DNA of 64,000 nt, taken from contig CAZFHI010000001.1 of NCBI GenBank assembly GCA_964518875.1, positions 62,001 through 126,000 on the forward strand, given 5' to 3'. Both the position numbers and the translations under genes were made by a program. Of this stretch, positions 8,065-17,329 are shown piece by piece. Source of the stretch: DTU024 sp964518875. Lineage in GTDB: Bacteria > Bacillota > Clostridia > Christensenellales > Aristaeellaceae. The notes beneath the pieces are model-generated. The model made no database searches. It was not told the DNA's origin and was given only the letters and a program-made list of their open reading frames with translations. The first letter of the stretch is position 1. Each line of letters starts with the position of its first letter.

Positions 8065-9327
8065 TTACAGTTCCACTACTTTGCCGTTATTAACGCGGGA
8101 TTCTTCCGCGGCTAAAGCTACGATATGGCTTTCTGTGGAATCCGCTACGGAGCTTATAAGGCCTGAAGGCGAAGCGCCCGTAATTAAAAGATTGGCGAAT
8201 TCTTCAAGCAGGCGCTTGTCCCCGCCCGAATGTCCGGAAAAGTCCGAAGTGTATTTGTTTATATCTATAATTTTGTTTTCGCCTTTAAATGGCAGCACCT
8301 TTATAATCTTGTTTTCAAGGTCGCCCTGTATTTCACCCATGGTGCCCATTATGCGCATGGTCCTTCCAAGCTGCTCTGTAAATGCGCACATGGTAAAGGA
8401 CAGAGTAAGCCCGCCGTCCATTTCGACGTTTACCACCTGGTGGTCAACGACGTTGTTGTCGCAACGGAACACGCAGCGGCCGTAAGGCCCCGTTTCAAGG
8501 GCTTCCACAAGCTTTTCTTCCGTTGGATCTATGCACAAAACGTTTACGGGCCAGCCTTTGTCGCCTTTTTTAAGGTGATCCATATAAAAACTTACGGCGT
8601 TATAAGGGCAGGTTTCTTTTACGCTGCAGTTATCCGTACAGCGCGCGGTTGAGCCTTCCGGCGCGTTTTCTTTTTTAAAGAAGCTTAAATGCCCGAATGA
8701 AGATACGCGCTTTGCGTGCCTTCCTGTAAGCCACAGGAAAATATCGAAATCATGGCAGCATTTCTGAAGTATCATGGGGCTTGTTTCATCAGAGTTCGCC
8801 CAGTTGCCGCGCACGAAAGAATGCGCCTGGTGCCAGAACCCGACTCCTTCGACGGCTTCTATGCTCATAAGGCTGCCTATGACGCCGGATTCTATTATTT
8901 CTTTAAGCTTTTGGTAGAAGACAGTGTAGCGCAGCACATGGCATACGACGACGTTAAGCTTTTTTTCTTCAGCAAGATTCTTTATCTTTAAAAGCTCTTC
9001 CTTCTTTTCCGCAATAGGCTTTTCAAGAAGCAGATTATACCCAAGCTCCAGCGCCTTTACGGCCTGATCAAGGTGGCAGCGGTCCGGCGTGCATATAAAC
9101 ATAGCGTCCGCAATTTTTCCTTGCTCAAGCATATCTTCCGCCGAATTAAAGCACATATTTTCCGGCAGCCCAAACATTTTTTGAGTGCTTTTAAGCCTGT
9201 CTGCGCGTATATCCGCAGCAGCGACTACATTAAAAGAATCCGACAGGCTTTCTTTTATAATGCGAGCATAGGTATCCATGCCGCGGCTTCCACAGCCCGC
9301 TATCGCAACGCTTATTGGTTTGTTCAA
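8065..9327 (-). CDS. Gfo/Idh/MocA-family NAD(P)-dependent oxidoreductase
   Basis: Probable dehydrogenase for a sugar, inositol or sugar derivative. The 420-residue protein has a Rossmann start (VAIAGCGSRG at residues 7-16), the TPDRCHL region near 80, and the EKPIAEK motif near 101 that carries the family's conserved lysine. The C-terminal half is the alpha/beta substrate domain. Around residues 235-255 it has a cysteine group (RCTDNCSVKETCPYNA), with more cysteines in GRCVFRC further on, which could bind a metal. The start has a TTGAAT/TATACT promoter 35 bp upstream. The gene stands alone and is divergent from brnQ. The substrate is unknown. Confidence 0.88.
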   Translation of the reverse strand: MNKPISVAIAGCGSRGMDTYARIIKESLSDSFNVVAAADIRADRLKSTQKMFGLPENMCFNSAEDMLEQGKIADAMFICTPDRCHLDQAVKALELGYNLLLEKPIAEKKEELLKIKNLAEEKKLNVVVCHVLRYTVFYQKLKEIIESGVIGSLMSIEAVEGVGFWHQAHSFVRGNWANSDETSPMILQKCCHDFDIFLWLTGRHAKRVSSFGHLSFFKKENAPEGSTARCTDNCSVKETCPYNAVSFYMDHLKKGDKGWPVNVLCIDPTEEKLVEALETGPYGRCVFRCDNNVVDHQVVNVEMDGGLTLSFTMCAFTEQLGRTMRIMGTMGEIQGDLENKIIKVLPFKGENKIIDINKYTSDFSGHSGGDKRLLEEFANLLITGASPSGLISSVADSTESHIVALAAEESRVNNGKVVEL

Positions 9328-9361
9328 AGTAATCCTTCTTTCCGCCCAAAGGCTTTTGCTT

Positions 9362-9390
9362 AGTATAACGCTGTTTCAGGTTTTATTCAA
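9362..9390 (-). promoter_or_regulatory. promoter of the Gfo/Idh gene
   Basis: On the minus strand the -35 is TTGAAT (9385-9390), the spacer is 17 bp and the -10 is TATACT (9362-9367), about 35 bp before the start codon. Confidence 0.75.
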
Positions 9391-9444
9391 CGCGTATTTT
9401 GCCCGCAGCGTTATGCATAAAGTAAATTTTTTATTCGTAAACGC

Positions 9445-9473
9445 TTGCAATTAGCGAGTAAAAAAGTTAATAT
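9445..9473 (+). promoter_or_regulatory. promoter of the brnQ-ybaK operon
   Basis: TTGCAA (9445-9450), 17-bp spacer, TAATAT (9468-9473), 30 bp before the brnQ start. Confidence 0.65.
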
Positions 9474-9502
9474 ATTCATACAATAAATAAAGGCGGTAAC
9501 AT

Positions 9503-10813
9503 ATGAGTAAAAAGTTTAAAGATGTATTGGCCGCGGCCTTTACGCTGTTCACTATGTTTCTTGGAGCGGGCAATATTATGTTTCCGCCTTATGTGGGCGT
9601 GCAAGCCGGGCAGCAGTGGTTTACAGCCGCGCTGGGCTTTGTGCTTATGGGGGCGGGGCTTCCGCTCATGGGCTCTCTTGCCGTGGCTGAAAACGGCGGC
9701 GACAGCAGCAGAATGTTCAGGGGCACGTGGAAGTGGCTCGCGCTTTCGTTTCATATAGTAACCATTATAATAATAGGTCCCCTTTTCGCCATACCGCGCG
9801 CCGCGGCTACGACGGTTGAAATGAGCGTAATCGCCTTTCTCCCCGATGGCTCAAACAAAGATTTAATATTTTTCGTTTCATCGGCGGTGTTTTTTACAAT
9901 AACATATTTTTTATCCGCTTCTGAAAGCAGCGTGCTCGATACCTTGGGCGGCAAAGTAGCCCCTCCGCTTGTGGCTTTTTTGATTATAAGCGTTGTGATA
10001 AGCATAGTTAATCCCATAGGAGAGCCCGCCGCAAGGCAAACGCATGAAAACATTTTCTATTTTGGCGTTACGTCAGGCTACCAGACCATGGACGGCCTCG
10101 CCTCCATAGTGTTAAGCGGCGCCGTAGGCAATCTGCTTTTAAAAAAAGGATACAGCGGGCGCGAAAGCCGCAGGATGCTCCGCTTCTGCGCAGCCTTCGC
10201 AGGCTTCATGCTGTGCTTTGTGTACATAGGCTATTGCTGGATAGGCGCTTCAACGGGAGACGCGCTTATAAATTTAAACTCCCACACGCAGATTTTAAGC
10301 CAGGTTTCCTATATGCTAAGCGGTACGGCGGGCAGGATACTGTTTGTTCTGATTATCGTTTTCGCTTGTCTTACCACCGCAAGCGGCCTTGTGGTAACGT
10401 TCGCGCAGTATTTTGAAAAGCTGTTCAAAAACCGCTTAAGCTATAAAACATGGGCCCGCTTTGCGGTAATAGTAAGCTTTCTTATAAGCCTTACAGGCAC
10501 AAACAGCATTATAAATATTTCAGGCCCTATATTGGAGTCCCTGTACCCCATGTGCGTTGTGCTTATACTGCTTAATTTGTTAAAGGTAGTAAACATTAAA
10601 ACGGCTTTCAAAAGCGGCATCGCCGCTTCCGCGCTTTTTGTTATATTGCAGCTTATGAGCTTTTTGCCTTTTACATCTGAATTCGCTTCAAAAATAATAG
10701 CCTGGCTGCCGCTTGGCAAGCAAGGCTTCGGCTACGTTGTTCCTACTGTTATAGCGGTATCTGCCGGCGTACTGTATGAAAAGAGCGCAAAATATGTCAA
10801 AGAAAAACAATAG
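9503..10813 (+). CDS. brnQ: branched-chain amino acid transporter (LIVCS family)
   Basis: Ion-coupled uptake of leucine, isoleucine and valine across the cytoplasmic membrane. The 436 residues hold about 12 hydrophobic segments. The N-terminus carries the family signature FTLFTMFLGAGNIMFPPYVG near residues 12-31, followed by GPLFAIPRAAATTVEM near 90. The ribosome site is AAAGGCGG. The next gene, a YbaK-type deacylase, starts inside its last codons, so the two share a transcript. Confidence 0.93.
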   Translation: MSKKFKDVLAAAFTLFTMFLGAGNIMFPPYVGVQAGQQWFTAALGFVLMGAGLPLMGSLAVAENGGDSSRMFRGTWKWLALSFHIVTIIIIGPLFAIPRAAATTVEMSVIAFLPDGSNKDLIFFVSSAVFFTITYFLSASESSVLDTLGGKVAPPLVAFLIISVVISIVNPIGEPAARQTHENIFYFGVTSGYQTMDGLASIVLSGAVGNLLLKKGYSGRESRRMLRFCAAFAGFMLCFVYIGYCWIGASTGDALINLNSHTQILSQVSYMLSGTAGRILFVLIIVFACLTTASGLVVTFAQYFEKLFKNRLSYKTWARFAVIVSFLISLTGTNSIINISGPILESLYPMCVVLILLNLLKVVNIKTAFKSGIAASALFVILQLMSFLPFTSEFASKIIAWLPLGKQGFGYVVPTVIAVSAGVLYEKSAKYVKEKQ

Positions 10814-11282
10814 TATAGAAAAAACAAACGTGATGCGCCTGCTGGACAGCGCAAAGCTGCCATATACGGCGCTTGAAATAAACGCTTCGCGCGCCCTGTC
10901 CGGTACGGAAGCGGCGGAGCTACTTAACAAGCCCGCTCAAAGCGTGTATAAGACCTTGGTAACCGTTGGCAAATCCAAACAGCATTATGTTTTTGTGGTT
11001 CCGTCCGATAAGACGCTAAACCTTAAAAAGGCCGCCAGAGCTTCCGGCGAAAAATCCATAGCTATGATAAAGGAAAAAGAGCTGCTGCCTTTAACGGGCT
11101 ACGTGCATGGCGGCTGCTCCCCCATAGGCATGAAGCAAAGCCTGCCCTGCTTTTTTGACGAAAGCGTTTTTCTTAACGAATCCATCATAGTAAGCGCGGG
11201 CAAAATAGGCCGTCATATAGAAATCGCCCCTGAATATATTATAAAATACACTAACGCAGTCGCCGCGGACCTGTGCGATTAA
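10794..11282 (+). CDS. ybaK: Cys-tRNA(Pro)/Cys-tRNA(Cys) deacylase, YbaK/EbsC family
   Basis: Trans-editing enzyme that hydrolyses cysteine wrongly loaded on tRNA-Pro. The product has 162 residues. The YbaK core is clear: KTNVMRLLDSAKLPY at the start, AQSVYKTLV with the conserved catalytic lysine near residue 46, and YVHGGCSPIGMK near residue 103. I prefer the ATG at 10794, which gives the usual family N-terminus. An in-frame ATG at 10776 would add six residues and has no better ribosome site. Either start overlaps the end of brnQ, which suggests translational coupling. Confidence 0.92.
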   Translation: MSKKNNSIEKTNVMRLLDSAKLPYTALEINASRALSGTEAAELLNKPAQSVYKTLVTVGKSKQHYVFVVPSDKTLNLKKAARASGEKSIAMIKEKELLPLTGYVHGGCSPIGMKQSLPCFFDESVFLNESIIVSAGKIGRHIEIAPEYIIKYTNAVAADLCD

Positions 11283-11448
11283 GCTTAAAACAAGGTCGGG
11301 AAGCGTAAAGCGCGGGCATAAAAATATGGCGCGCCGCGCCGCTGTCTGCTGTTTTTCAGCAAACGACTGTAAGCCGCCTTAAAACAAAACATAAACGGTA
11401 AAATTTATTTTTTATAATTATAAAAGCAATTTTAATAATATTGATCGG

Positions 11449-13509
11449 TTAACCGCGCTTTTTTAAAAACACTTCGTCAAAGTCAAAAGTAGGTCTGCTT
11501 GAAAGCATGAACTGCTCCTGGCTGCTTATCTTTTCGTCCTTTGCCTGAAGCTTTTTATAATTGCCGTCGGGCTGCATCTGCCATGCCTGTGTGTTATCTG
11601 AAAACTCAGTCGCCAGTATGCAGTGCAGGCGCCGCGCTATATCTATGTCCTTAACAGGTATTGTCAATTCAAAGCGCTTGTCTAAATTGCGCTTCATCCA
11701 GTCGGCTGAGGATATAAACGTGTCCTTGAGGCCTTCGTTATAAAACACGAATATGCGCGCGTGCTCAAGATACCTGCCTACTATTGAGCGGACTACTATG
11801 CGCCCGTGCTCCGGCACCTTAAGACAGCATACGCCGCGCACCATAAGACACACGTAGGCGCCCGCGTCCGCGGCGTCATAAAGCTCTTTTATTATTTTAG
11901 CATCGCTGAGCGAATTCATCTTGGCGACTATAAGCCCGCCGCTTCCCTTTAAAGCGTTTTCCTTTTCACGGCGAATACAGGACGTAATTGTGTCCCTGAA
12001 GCTGTAAGGGGATTCTATAAGCTCCAGCATATGGAAGGTATCCGCGAAGCCTAAAAGTATGTTGAAGTACGCCTGCCCGTCTCTTGCAAGCTGCCTGTTG
12101 CACGTAAGCAGGCCTATGTCCGTATACGCCTTAGCTGTGGCGTCGTTGTAGTTGCCTGTCGCAAGGTGCATATACTGCATAAGTCCATCGTCCTCGCGGC
12201 GCACAACCATAGTGATCTTTGAGTGCGTTTTCCATTTTATGCTGCCGTAAACCACGTTGCAGCCCGCTTTTTCAAGCGCGCGCACCCACTTTATGTTGTT
12301 GGCTTCGTCAAAGCGCGCGCGCACTTCTACAAGCACCGTAACCTGTTTCCCCTGCTGCGCGGCCTTTGCAAGAAGAGCTATAAAGGGCCTGGAGCCCGCG
12401 ACGCGGTACAGCGTCTGCTTTATGGCTAAAACGTCCGGGTCTTCAACGGCTTCTTTTATAAAGCGCACAACTGATCCGTAGTCGTCAAAGGGGTGGTGTA
12501 GCAGTATGTCCCCTTCCTTTATTATGTCGAATATGGATCTCGTGTCATTAAGGCGCGGCTGAACCCTTGGGGTAAAGCTCTTGTAGCGCAGATGTTCAAA
12601 GCCTTTAAGCTTGCGCACCTCCTTAGACAAAAACGTCAAATCAAGCGGACCGTCTATTTGTATTACTATGTTGCTCTTAACGCCCAAAAGCTTTGTTATG
12701 AGTTTTTGAAGCCTTGAATCCTCTTTTTTTGGCATTTCGACGCGTACAAGCTGCCCGTAGCTGCGGCGCTTTATGGTCTTTTCCATTTCATCTATTATGG
12801 TGTCAACAGAGCTTATGTCGAGCAGAAAGTCCGTATTGCGCGTTACTCGGAAGGGCATGCACGCGTTTATTTTCGCGTTTGAATAAAGCTCCCCTATAAA
12901 CATCGCTATAACGTCTTCAAGCAGCATCGCCCTTACGGGTTTTTCATCTTTTATAACTATAAGCCTTTTAATGCCTTGAGGAACGGGTATAAGGCCTACC
13001 GCCTCGCTGTGCTCCTCGTGTTTTACGAGCGCCGCTATGTATATCCTTTTAGCTGTTAAAAGCGGGAAAGGATATTTGGGGCTTAATATGCGGGGCGTCA
13101 GCACGGGCTCTATCTGCGTTTTAAATATAGTAAAAAGCTGTTTTTTTTCTTCCTTGTCAAGGTCTTTTTCGCTTATAATTTCTATTTTTTCTTCTTTAAG
13201 CCTTTTTAATATAAAGTTATTATATATATCATACTGCTCGGCCATAAGCGCTTTCGCCGCGCCTCCGGCCTTTTCAAGCTGCTGAGCGGGCGTCATGCCG
13301 GCAGGGTCTGTCTTTGTGCGCCCGGCCTCAATTTTGCGCCCGAGCTTGCCTATGCGCACCATAAAAAACTCGTCCATATTGCTCGAAGCTATTGACATGA
13401 AGTTTATCTGCTCCAAAAGAGGGTTTTCAGAATTAACGGCTTCCAACAGCACGCGCCTGTTAAAGTCCACCCAGCTTAATTCTCTGTTTATAAAGTCTTT
13501 CTGTTGCAT
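11449..13509 (-). CDS. ppk1: polyphosphate kinase 1
   Basis: Makes inorganic polyphosphate from ATP. The 686-residue length is normal for PPK1. The N-terminus FINRELSWVDFNRRVLLEA is the family signature. The catalytic phospholipase-D-like half shows IKQTLYRVAGSRPFI near residue 365, THSKITMVVRR near 430 with the phosphorylated histidine, YMHLATGNYND near 445, and LEHARIFVF near 590 with the second histidine. It is the last gene of a minus-strand operon (Nudix, small membrane protein, GNAT, phosphoesterase-like protein, ppk1), starting 10 bp after the phosphoesterase stop. I see no clear terminator after it. Confidence 0.97.
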   Translation of the reverse strand: MQQKDFINRELSWVDFNRRVLLEAVNSENPLLEQINFMSIASSNMDEFFMVRIGKLGRKIEAGRTKTDPAGMTPAQQLEKAGGAAKALMAEQYDIYNNFILKRLKEEKIEIISEKDLDKEEKKQLFTIFKTQIEPVLTPRILSPKYPFPLLTAKRIYIAALVKHEEHSEAVGLIPVPQGIKRLIVIKDEKPVRAMLLEDVIAMFIGELYSNAKINACMPFRVTRNTDFLLDISSVDTIIDEMEKTIKRRSYGQLVRVEMPKKEDSRLQKLITKLLGVKSNIVIQIDGPLDLTFLSKEVRKLKGFEHLRYKSFTPRVQPRLNDTRSIFDIIKEGDILLHHPFDDYGSVVRFIKEAVEDPDVLAIKQTLYRVAGSRPFIALLAKAAQQGKQVTVLVEVRARFDEANNIKWVRALEKAGCNVVYGSIKWKTHSKITMVVRREDDGLMQYMHLATGNYNDATAKAYTDIGLLTCNRQLARDGQAYFNILLGFADTFHMLELIESPYSFRDTITSCIRREKENALKGSGGLIVAKMNSLSDAKIIKELYDAADAGAYVCLMVRGVCCLKVPEHGRIVVRSIVGRYLEHARIFVFYNEGLKDTFISSADWMKRNLDKRFELTIPVKDIDIARRLHCILATEFSDNTQAWQMQPDGNYKKLQAKDEKISSQEQFMLSSRPTFDFDEVFLKKRG

Positions 13510-13519
13510 AAAACTCCTT

Positions 13520-14530
13520 CTAATAAAAATCTCTCGTAAGCACTAAAAGGCTTATAGCGGGCGGATTGAACAAACGTCTTTTAAGAAGCGGCGGGTAAGT
13601 GTCGCTCGCGCCAAGCCCGGGGCTTATATACTGTACTACGCCGCGCATATTTATTTTGCCTGAAATGTACTTGTCCTGCGGCCAGTAACCGCCCTGCGCG
13701 TCGTTAACGGTCATGGGGGCGTATACGGCTCCTATCCATGGAAGCCTTGCCTGCCCGTTGTTTAAGTGTCCGGACAGTATAATCTGGAGCCTGCCCGGGA
13801 AATTCTGCATGCGTATGGTTTCTTCGTCCTGCGTGTTAAGGTAGGAAAGCGTTTCCGCGCTTACAGGCACATGGCTCAAGGCTATATAGGTGTGCTCGGG
13901 CAGCATTTCAAGCTTCGCCCGTTCCGTATATTCCAGCGCCTGCATGTCGTAGGACGATTCCAGCCCCCGCTCCTTAAGCGAAAAGCGCATGGCGTCGCTG
14001 TCCGCCGTGAGTATATTTTGCGGCAGTATCCATACGACGCTTTTTTTAACCTCCCATTTTACAGGCCTGTCGACGTATATGGCGCCCGCCGCTTTAAGCT
14101 TTTCAATCCATTCCGGCGGATCGTAAGCGGAGCTTGGCGCGGCGTCCTCGTCGCCTGATATAAAAAACACAGGCACGTCATTTGGAATGTGTTTAATAAG
14201 GCTCAGCATGGCGTCGGGAGAGCCGTTTTTATCCGTAACGTCCCCTGTTACAAAAACGGCATTGTAGTTGTCGTTCTTAATAAGCTCCGCTATTTTTTCC
14301 TGGTTTTCACCGAAAAACTGACCGTCAAGGTCTGAAATGTGCAGTAAGGCAAGCCCTTCAAGCCTGTCGCTTAAAGACGGCACTGTAAGCATTACGCGCT
14401 GCTTTTTGGGATAATCGTTTAAAACGCCGTTTAAAAAAAGAGCTCCCGCTATAATTATAATAAAAATAACAAATATAAGCAGACAGCCCCAGTGCCTTTT
14501 CTTATGCGGAGCGAACAGGTCCTCAGGCAT
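13520..14530 (-). CDS. membrane-anchored calcineurin-type metallophosphoesterase-like protein with altered active site
   Basis: Resembles YkuE-type phosphoesterases: one membrane helix near residues 16-35, then an outside-facing alpha/beta/beta/alpha domain. The five metal-site motifs are in order, but three are changed. HISDLDGQ (near residue 66) has Asp where the family has His. VTGDVTD (near 95) is normal. SGDEDAAP (near 123) has GDED instead of GNHD or GNHE. ALSHVP (near 215) is normal. SGHLNNGQ (near 255) has Asn in place of the second His of GHTHGGQ. It may be inactive, use a different metal set, or only bind its ligand. It overlaps the GNAT gene by 8 bp and precedes ppk1 by 10 bp. Confidence 0.8.
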   Translation of the reverse strand: MPEDLFAPHKKRHWGCLLIFVIFIIIIAGALFLNGVLNDYPKKQRVMLTVPSLSDRLEGLALLHISDLDGQFFGENQEKIAELIKNDNYNAVFVTGDVTDKNGSPDAMLSLIKHIPNDVPVFFISGDEDAAPSSAYDPPEWIEKLKAAGAIYVDRPVKWEVKKSVVWILPQNILTADSDAMRFSLKERGLESSYDMQALEYTERAKLEMLPEHTYIALSHVPVSAETLSYLNTQDEETIRMQNFPGRLQIILSGHLNNGQARLPWIGAVYAPMTVNDAQGGYWPQDKYISGKINMRGVVQYISPGLGASDTYPPLLKRRLFNPPAISLLVLTRDFY

Positions 14531-15092
14531 TTTCGTTTACCAGGCCGTAAAAAAGTATGTCGGCGTATTCGCCCTTTACGTAAAGACGCTTGCGCATAAA
14601 GCCTTCATTTTCAAAGCCGCATTTTTGCAGCACCCTCGCGGAGCGCATGTTGCGGCTGTCGCACTGGGCTTCAAGCCTGTGAAGCTTAAGCGTAAAAAAA
14701 GCATACTCTATAAGCTTGTTAAGCGCTTCCGTAGCATAACCATGCCCCCAGCATTTTTTAGCGAATGAATACCCGATTTCCGCTAATCTATGCTCCGGGT
14801 TGAAGGAAAAAATGCTTATTGTGCCTATCATTTTCCCCGTCGCTTTTTCTTCAACGGCGAAGTTTATCTCATGGTTCTGCTTGTTTTCCTTTATCATTCC
14901 ACATATAAAATAATAGCTTTCGCTTAAGCTTTTATGCGTGTTCCACAGGCAGTAGCGGCTGCATTCAGGGTCGCTTGCGTAAGCGTACATATCGTGGGAG
15001 TCCTTCCTTTTCGGAACGCGCAAAATAAGCCTGTCCGTATCTAAAGCTACCTGCTTAAGCACGCTGTAATTTATTGCGTTATACAAGCTCAA
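14523..15092 (-). CDS. GNAT-family N-acetyltransferase (RimJ/RimL type)
   Basis: Transfers an acetyl group from acetyl-CoA to an unknown amine. The 189 residues open with the RimJ/RimL-type TDRLILRVPKRKDS. The acetyl-CoA site is KKCWGHGYATEALNKLIEYAF near residues 107-127, followed by the usual LHRLEAQCDSRNMRSARVLQ segment and KCGFENEG. It overlaps both neighbours slightly, so it is part of the ppk1 operon. The substrate cannot be predicted. Confidence 0.9.
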   Translation of the reverse strand: MSLYNAINYSVLKQVALDTDRLILRVPKRKDSHDMYAYASDPECSRYCLWNTHKSLSESYYFICGMIKENKQNHEINFAVEEKATGKMIGTISIFSFNPEHRLAEIGYSFAKKCWGHGYATEALNKLIEYAFFTLKLHRLEAQCDSRNMRSARVLQKCGFENEGFMRKRLYVKGEYADILFYGLVNENA

Positions 15093-15237
15093 AATACAGC
15101 CTCGCTAAATGCACTACAAGCTGCGCTTCGTTTTCGCTTTGCCTTACGCCCTTTATGTAGGCGTAAACGCCAAACGCTATGAGGGCTAAAAGCAAAATTA
15201 TAAGAAGTACTAATCTGAAACTAATGCGTTTTTTCAT
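15079..15237 (-). CDS. small membrane protein, unknown
   Basis: A 52-residue product: a basic start (MKKRISFR), one strong membrane helix (about residues 9-28, VLLIILLLALIAFGVYAYI), and a short charged-then-amphipathic tail. The ATG at 15237 lies 1 base after the Nudix stop and its end overlaps the GNAT start, so it is tightly packed in the operon, which argues it is real. An upstream in-frame start at 15291 would lie inside the Nudix gene. I do not recognise a family. Confidence 0.65.
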   Translation of the reverse strand: MKKRISFRLVLLIILLLALIAFGVYAYIKGVRQSENEAQLVVHLARLYFELV

Positions 15238-15238
15238 A

Positions 15239-15850
15239 TCAACACGTGTAATTGGCTCTGAAACCGTTATGTAAGACCGCGCTGTCCGCAATTGGAGAAG
15301 CGCCCATGCTCAGCACCTTTTCTGCCATAAGAATCCCCATGCACGTTTTAAGGTCCGTAATTTCACCTGACAAAACCTGCTGAACGGCTAATTTAAGCGG
15401 TATGGTTTTGCAGAACAAAAATTCGTCCTCGTCCAGATGAGTTTCTCCTTTGCTTAAGCCCATGGCAAGATAAAGGGAAATGCGTTCAGTGCAAAAGCCC
15501 GGCGTTGTAACGACCCTTGTAAGGTATTGCCAGTGCGCGGCTTCAAAGCCTGTTTCTTCCTTAAGCTCTCTTTTCGCGCACTCAAAGGGATCTTCCGCGG
15601 CAAAGTCCAGCTTGCCTGCCGGTATTTCCCACGTTAAGCTGTCTATCGCCACACGGTGCTGCCTGACAAGAGTTACGTTGCCTTTATCGTCTATGGGAAC
15701 TATTGCCGCGGCGCCGTGGTGGAGCACTATTTCCCTTGCGGCCGTCCTGCCGTCCGGCAGTCTTACCTGCCATTTCTGCACGCGCATGATAGCCCCTTTG
15801 TATATGTCCTCGCTGGATATAACGCTCTCCTTTATATTGCTGTCGTCCAC
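15239..15850 (-). CDS. nudF: Nudix hydrolase, ADP-ribose pyrophosphatase type
   Basis: Splits ADP-ribose or a related nucleotide sugar into AMP and a sugar phosphate. The 203-residue protein has the NudF layout. The Nudix box runs from GKLDFAAEDPF through RELKEETGF near residues 70-95, with the REL-x-EE-x-G core intact and one extra residue between the first Gly and the first Glu. The GTG start at 15850 is supported by GAGGAGG seven bases upstream. It is the first gene of the ppk1 operon, with TTGCAA and TATTCT boxes about 25-50 bp upstream. Confidence 0.9.
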   Translation of the reverse strand: MDDSNIKESVISSEDIYKGAIMRVQKWQVRLPDGRTAAREIVLHHGAAAIVPIDDKGNVTLVRQHRVAIDSLTWEIPAGKLDFAAEDPFECAKRELKEETGFEAAHWQYLTRVVTTPGFCTERISLYLAMGLSKGETHLDEDEFLFCKTIPLKLAVQQVLSGEITDLKTCMGILMAEKVLSMGASPIADSAVLHNGFRANYTC

Positions 15851-15948
15851 GTTATCCCTCCTCGCTTATAGAATACGCTATTTAAGCTGTAAATTGCAAG
15901 GCTTGAAGCTATAAATATAAAGTAAAGTCTTATTATTTTTTATAAATA

Positions 15949-17226
15949 TTACTTGTTTCCAATCATTATGCTTATTATTTCGTCGTTTGTTTCCCGCATG
16001 CCGTCTTTGCCTAAGCGGCCGACGTTTTCTATATTGGCTTCAACGCCTCTGCCGACAATGCCGTCGCCCGCCATAAACTGCTGCCCGCAGCGGTACATAT
16101 TGTAGCCCATTATTCCTGCGTCTATTGCAGAAGCTATCTTTGCAGCGCACGAAGCCTTGGCGCCGTCGCATATTATGCCTGAAACTATGGCAAGGGCGTT
16201 TACCAGGGTGTGTATTATGGCTTCGTAATCCCCGCCCAGAAGATACGCTATGCCGCAGCCCGCCCCCGCGCCTGCGTTCACCGCGCCGCAGTAGGCTGAA
16301 AGACGGCCTATGCGCGTTTTCTGGTGTATTGCCGTAAGGTTTGAAATGCAAAGCGCGCGGTAAAGTTTTTCTTTGCCAGCGTTAAGCTCTTTTGCATATA
16401 CTATCACAGGCACGGAAGCCGTAATGCCCTGGTTGCCGCTTCCTGAATTTATCACAACGGGAAGCTCGCAGCCGTTCATGCGGGCGTCAGACGCGGCGGC
16501 GGCCGCGGCTTTCGCGCGGTTTTCAATGGAATTTATATAGCAGCGGCTTATTACTAAGCCAATATTTGCGCCGTAGCTGCCTTTAAGGCCCTCCCGCGCT
16601 ATCGCCATATTGTATTCTATCTGCCTGTCAAGCACTTCCTTTACGTCGTTTACGTCGCAGGTAGTGGCAAAATCCCATATGCCTTTCATGCTCAATATGC
16701 CGCGGTCTGTAAGGGAACCTTCGTCGTCTGAAACAGGCAGTTCAAGCAGCACATTATTGTTTACTTTTTCTAAAACAATATTGGTATGGAAGTTCGCTAT
16801 GCGCACGGAAGCGCTGTTGCCGCCGCTTGTAAGCGTGACCAATATGTCAAAAACAGGGCCGTTTTCAACGTGCTCTATTGTTATGGGCGTGTTTTTTACA
16901 AAGTTTATTATTTCATCCGTTTTTTCTTCGCTTACGGAAGAAATGACCTCTAATTTTTTTGAAGCGTCGCCCGCTATTATGCCGGCCGCGGCCGCGGCTT
17001 CTATGCCCTTTTGCCCGCGCGTGTTTGGCACTATAACGGATTTTACGTTTTTTATTATGCTGCCGCTTACGCTGCATTTAACCTTTTCAGGCATGGTTCC
17101 AAGCAGCTCCCTCGCGCGCGCCGCGGCGTACGCTATGGCGATAGGCTCTGTGCAGCCCATCGCGGGTATAAGCTCTTCTTTAAGTATTGAAACATAGTCC
17201 TTATAAACTTTGTCTGTTTTTTCCAT
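15949..17226 (-). CDS. cyuA: L-cysteine desulfidase family protein (CyuA/YhaM, UPF0597)
   Basis: Probably breaks L-cysteine down to pyruvate, ammonia and sulfide using an oxygen-sensitive iron-sulfur cluster. The 425 residues carry the family's signature stretches: PAMGCTEPIAIAYAAARARE near residue 20, NSGSGNQGITASVP near 260, GAVNAGAGAGCGIAYLLGGD near 315, and DGAKASCAAKIASA near 350. The cysteines needed for the cluster (in GCTEP, GCGIAY and SCAAKI) are present. It follows the M24 peptidase gene by about 100 bp in the same direction, so peptide uptake, peptide cleavage and cysteine breakdown may be linked. Serine dehydratase activity is an alternative. Confidence 0.9.
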   Translation of the reverse strand: MEKTDKVYKDYVSILKEELIPAMGCTEPIAIAYAAARARELLGTMPEKVKCSVSGSIIKNVKSVIVPNTRGQKGIEAAAAAGIIAGDASKKLEVISSVSEEKTDEIINFVKNTPITIEHVENGPVFDILVTLTSGGNSASVRIANFHTNIVLEKVNNNVLLELPVSDDEGSLTDRGILSMKGIWDFATTCDVNDVKEVLDRQIEYNMAIAREGLKGSYGANIGLVISRCYINSIENRAKAAAAAASDARMNGCELPVVINSGSGNQGITASVPVIVYAKELNAGKEKLYRALCISNLTAIHQKTRIGRLSAYCGAVNAGAGAGCGIAYLLGGDYEAIIHTLVNALAIVSGIICDGAKASCAAKIASAIDAGIMGYNMYRCGQQFMAGDGIVGRGVEANIENVGRLGKDGMRETNDEIISIMIGNK

Positions 17227-17329
17227 ATTTTTCTCCTTTGCGCATTTTTATCCGCCGGGCGTTTTCTGATTGATACAAAAAACGTCCGACCTTACCGCAT
17301 CGCTCCGCCGCTTTAAACTAAAACAGGCA

